From positions 1-5,144 of the forward strand of contig JAHFDC010000088.1 of the NCBI GenBank assembly GCA_023249205.1: a DNA stretch of 5,144 nucleotides, read 5' to 3'. Both the position numbers and the translations under genes were made by a program. This DNA is from Candidatus Methylomirabilota bacterium. Its GTDB lineage: Bacteria; Methylomirabilota; Methylomirabilia; Methylomirabilales; JACPAU01. This document shows positions 4,737-5,144 of this stretch, one piece after another; positions within the stretch are counted from its first letter, which is position 1; each line of letters opens with the position of its first letter. The notes beneath the pieces are model-generated. The model ran no database searches, was not told where the DNA came from, and worked only from the letters and a program-made list of their open reading frames with translations.

Positions 4737-5144
4737 ATGTTTCCGAAGTTCTTGATCCAGGAGCGAGTTTTTCCGCAGATCCTCGATATGCCCTGGCAGC
4801 TGGATCGGGTCCTTGAGAATGTCTTCGGTCCGGGGGCAGCCATCAGTGAAGGCCGTTCGTCCCCGGCCGTAGACATCCGTGAGACGGACGAGGCGCTGAT
4901 CATCGTGGCCGAACTCCCCGGCGTCATGCAGGAGGATGTCAAGGTGACCGTGGTGGACGGTACCCTCACCATCCAGGGTGAGCGGAAGGGCGGCCCGGCT
5001 GCCGAGGGGCAGGTGGTCCTCCGCCGCGAGCGGATGGCCGGTCCCTTCGTCCGCCACATCCTGCTGCCGGCGTCCGTAGACGGGGCGAGCGTGACGGCGA
5101 CGTACCGGGACGGTGTTCTCACCATACGCGCACCGAAAAAGGAG
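4737..5144 (+). CDS. hsp20: Small heat-shock protein, Hsp20/alpha-crystallin family, C-terminus cut by window edge
   Basis: 136 codons are open to the right edge with no stop. Hsp20 proteins are ATP-independent cytoplasmic holdases that form large oligomers and keep unfolding proteins soluble for refolding by DnaK/ClpB. The N-terminal arm (1-42) is aromatic and hydrophobic (MFPKFLIQERVF, then PWQLDRVLENVFG), as usual for the family. The alpha-crystallin domain starts near 44 (AVDIRETDEALIIVAELPG, with AELPG at 58-62), continues through VDGTLTIQGERK (73-84) and reaches the hallmark A-x4-GVLTI: ATYRDGVLTI at 121-130. Only a short tail, where the I-x-I/V oligomerisation motif normally lies, is missing. 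The start ATG 4737 has AAGGAGG nine bases upstream. It stands alone after a long AT-rich regulatory region with two candidate promoters, so it is probably controlled independently of dksA. Confidence 0.95.
   Translation, partial: MFPKFLIQERVFPQILDMPWQLDRVLENVFGPGAAISEGRSSPAVDIRETDEALIIVAELPGVMQEDVKVTVVDGTLTIQGERKGGPAAEGQVVLRRERMAGPFVRHILLPASVDGASVTATYRDGVLTIRAPKKE

Noticed and set aside
4653..5125. Two minus-strand open frames opposite hsp20
   Set aside because: The plus strand carries a clear alpha-crystallin domain; the opposite frames have no recognisable features.

Overview
The window is a compact, GC-rich bacterial segment with six protein genes and one sizeable intergenic region. MltD, DksA and an HtrA protease together point to a diderm (Gram-negative type) bacterium. 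The GC-rich codon use would fit Deltaproteobacteria-like or NC10/Methylomirabilota-like lineages, but the sequence alone does not settle the taxon.

Left part, minus strand (3582 down to 1): four genes in one tight transcription unit, read right to left. They are an HtrA/Deg serine protease with one PDZ domain (3582-2422), CutA (2425-2099), a small patatin-like phospholipase (2102-1302) and a secreted MltD-type lytic transglycosylase with a LysM repeat (1278 to beyond the left edge). The first two junctions are identical 4-base GTGA overlaps of stop and start, and the third gap is 23 bases. A TTGACA-N18-TAGCAT promoter lies just upstream of htrA. The set reads as an envelope-maintenance operon: periplasmic protein quality control, a metal-tolerance-type trimer, lipid hydrolysis and peptidoglycan cleavage.

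Middle, plus strand: a DksA/TraR-family four-cysteine zinc-finger protein (3747-4265) is transcribed divergently from htrA across a 164-base region whose two TTGACA boxes form an inverted repeat. Its C-terminal tail is encoded over strong GC-rich inverted repeats.

Right part, plus strand: a 471-base non-coding stretch (4266-4736). Its first half holds alternative GC-rich hairpins, one containing a T-box-like 10-mer. Its second half is an AT-rich island (33% GC over 4501-4600, counted by hand) with two candidate tandem sigma70-type promoters. These drive a roughly 150-base leader and a small heat-shock protein (Hsp20) gene that runs off the right edge.

Overall the window combines stress and envelope-quality-control functions (HtrA, Hsp20, DksA, MltD). 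I see no CRISPR array, insertion sequence, tRNA or rRNA. The gene content is mostly conventional. The least explained material is RNA/DNA structure: the hairpin cluster at the 3' end of dksA and beyond, and the hsp20 leader.
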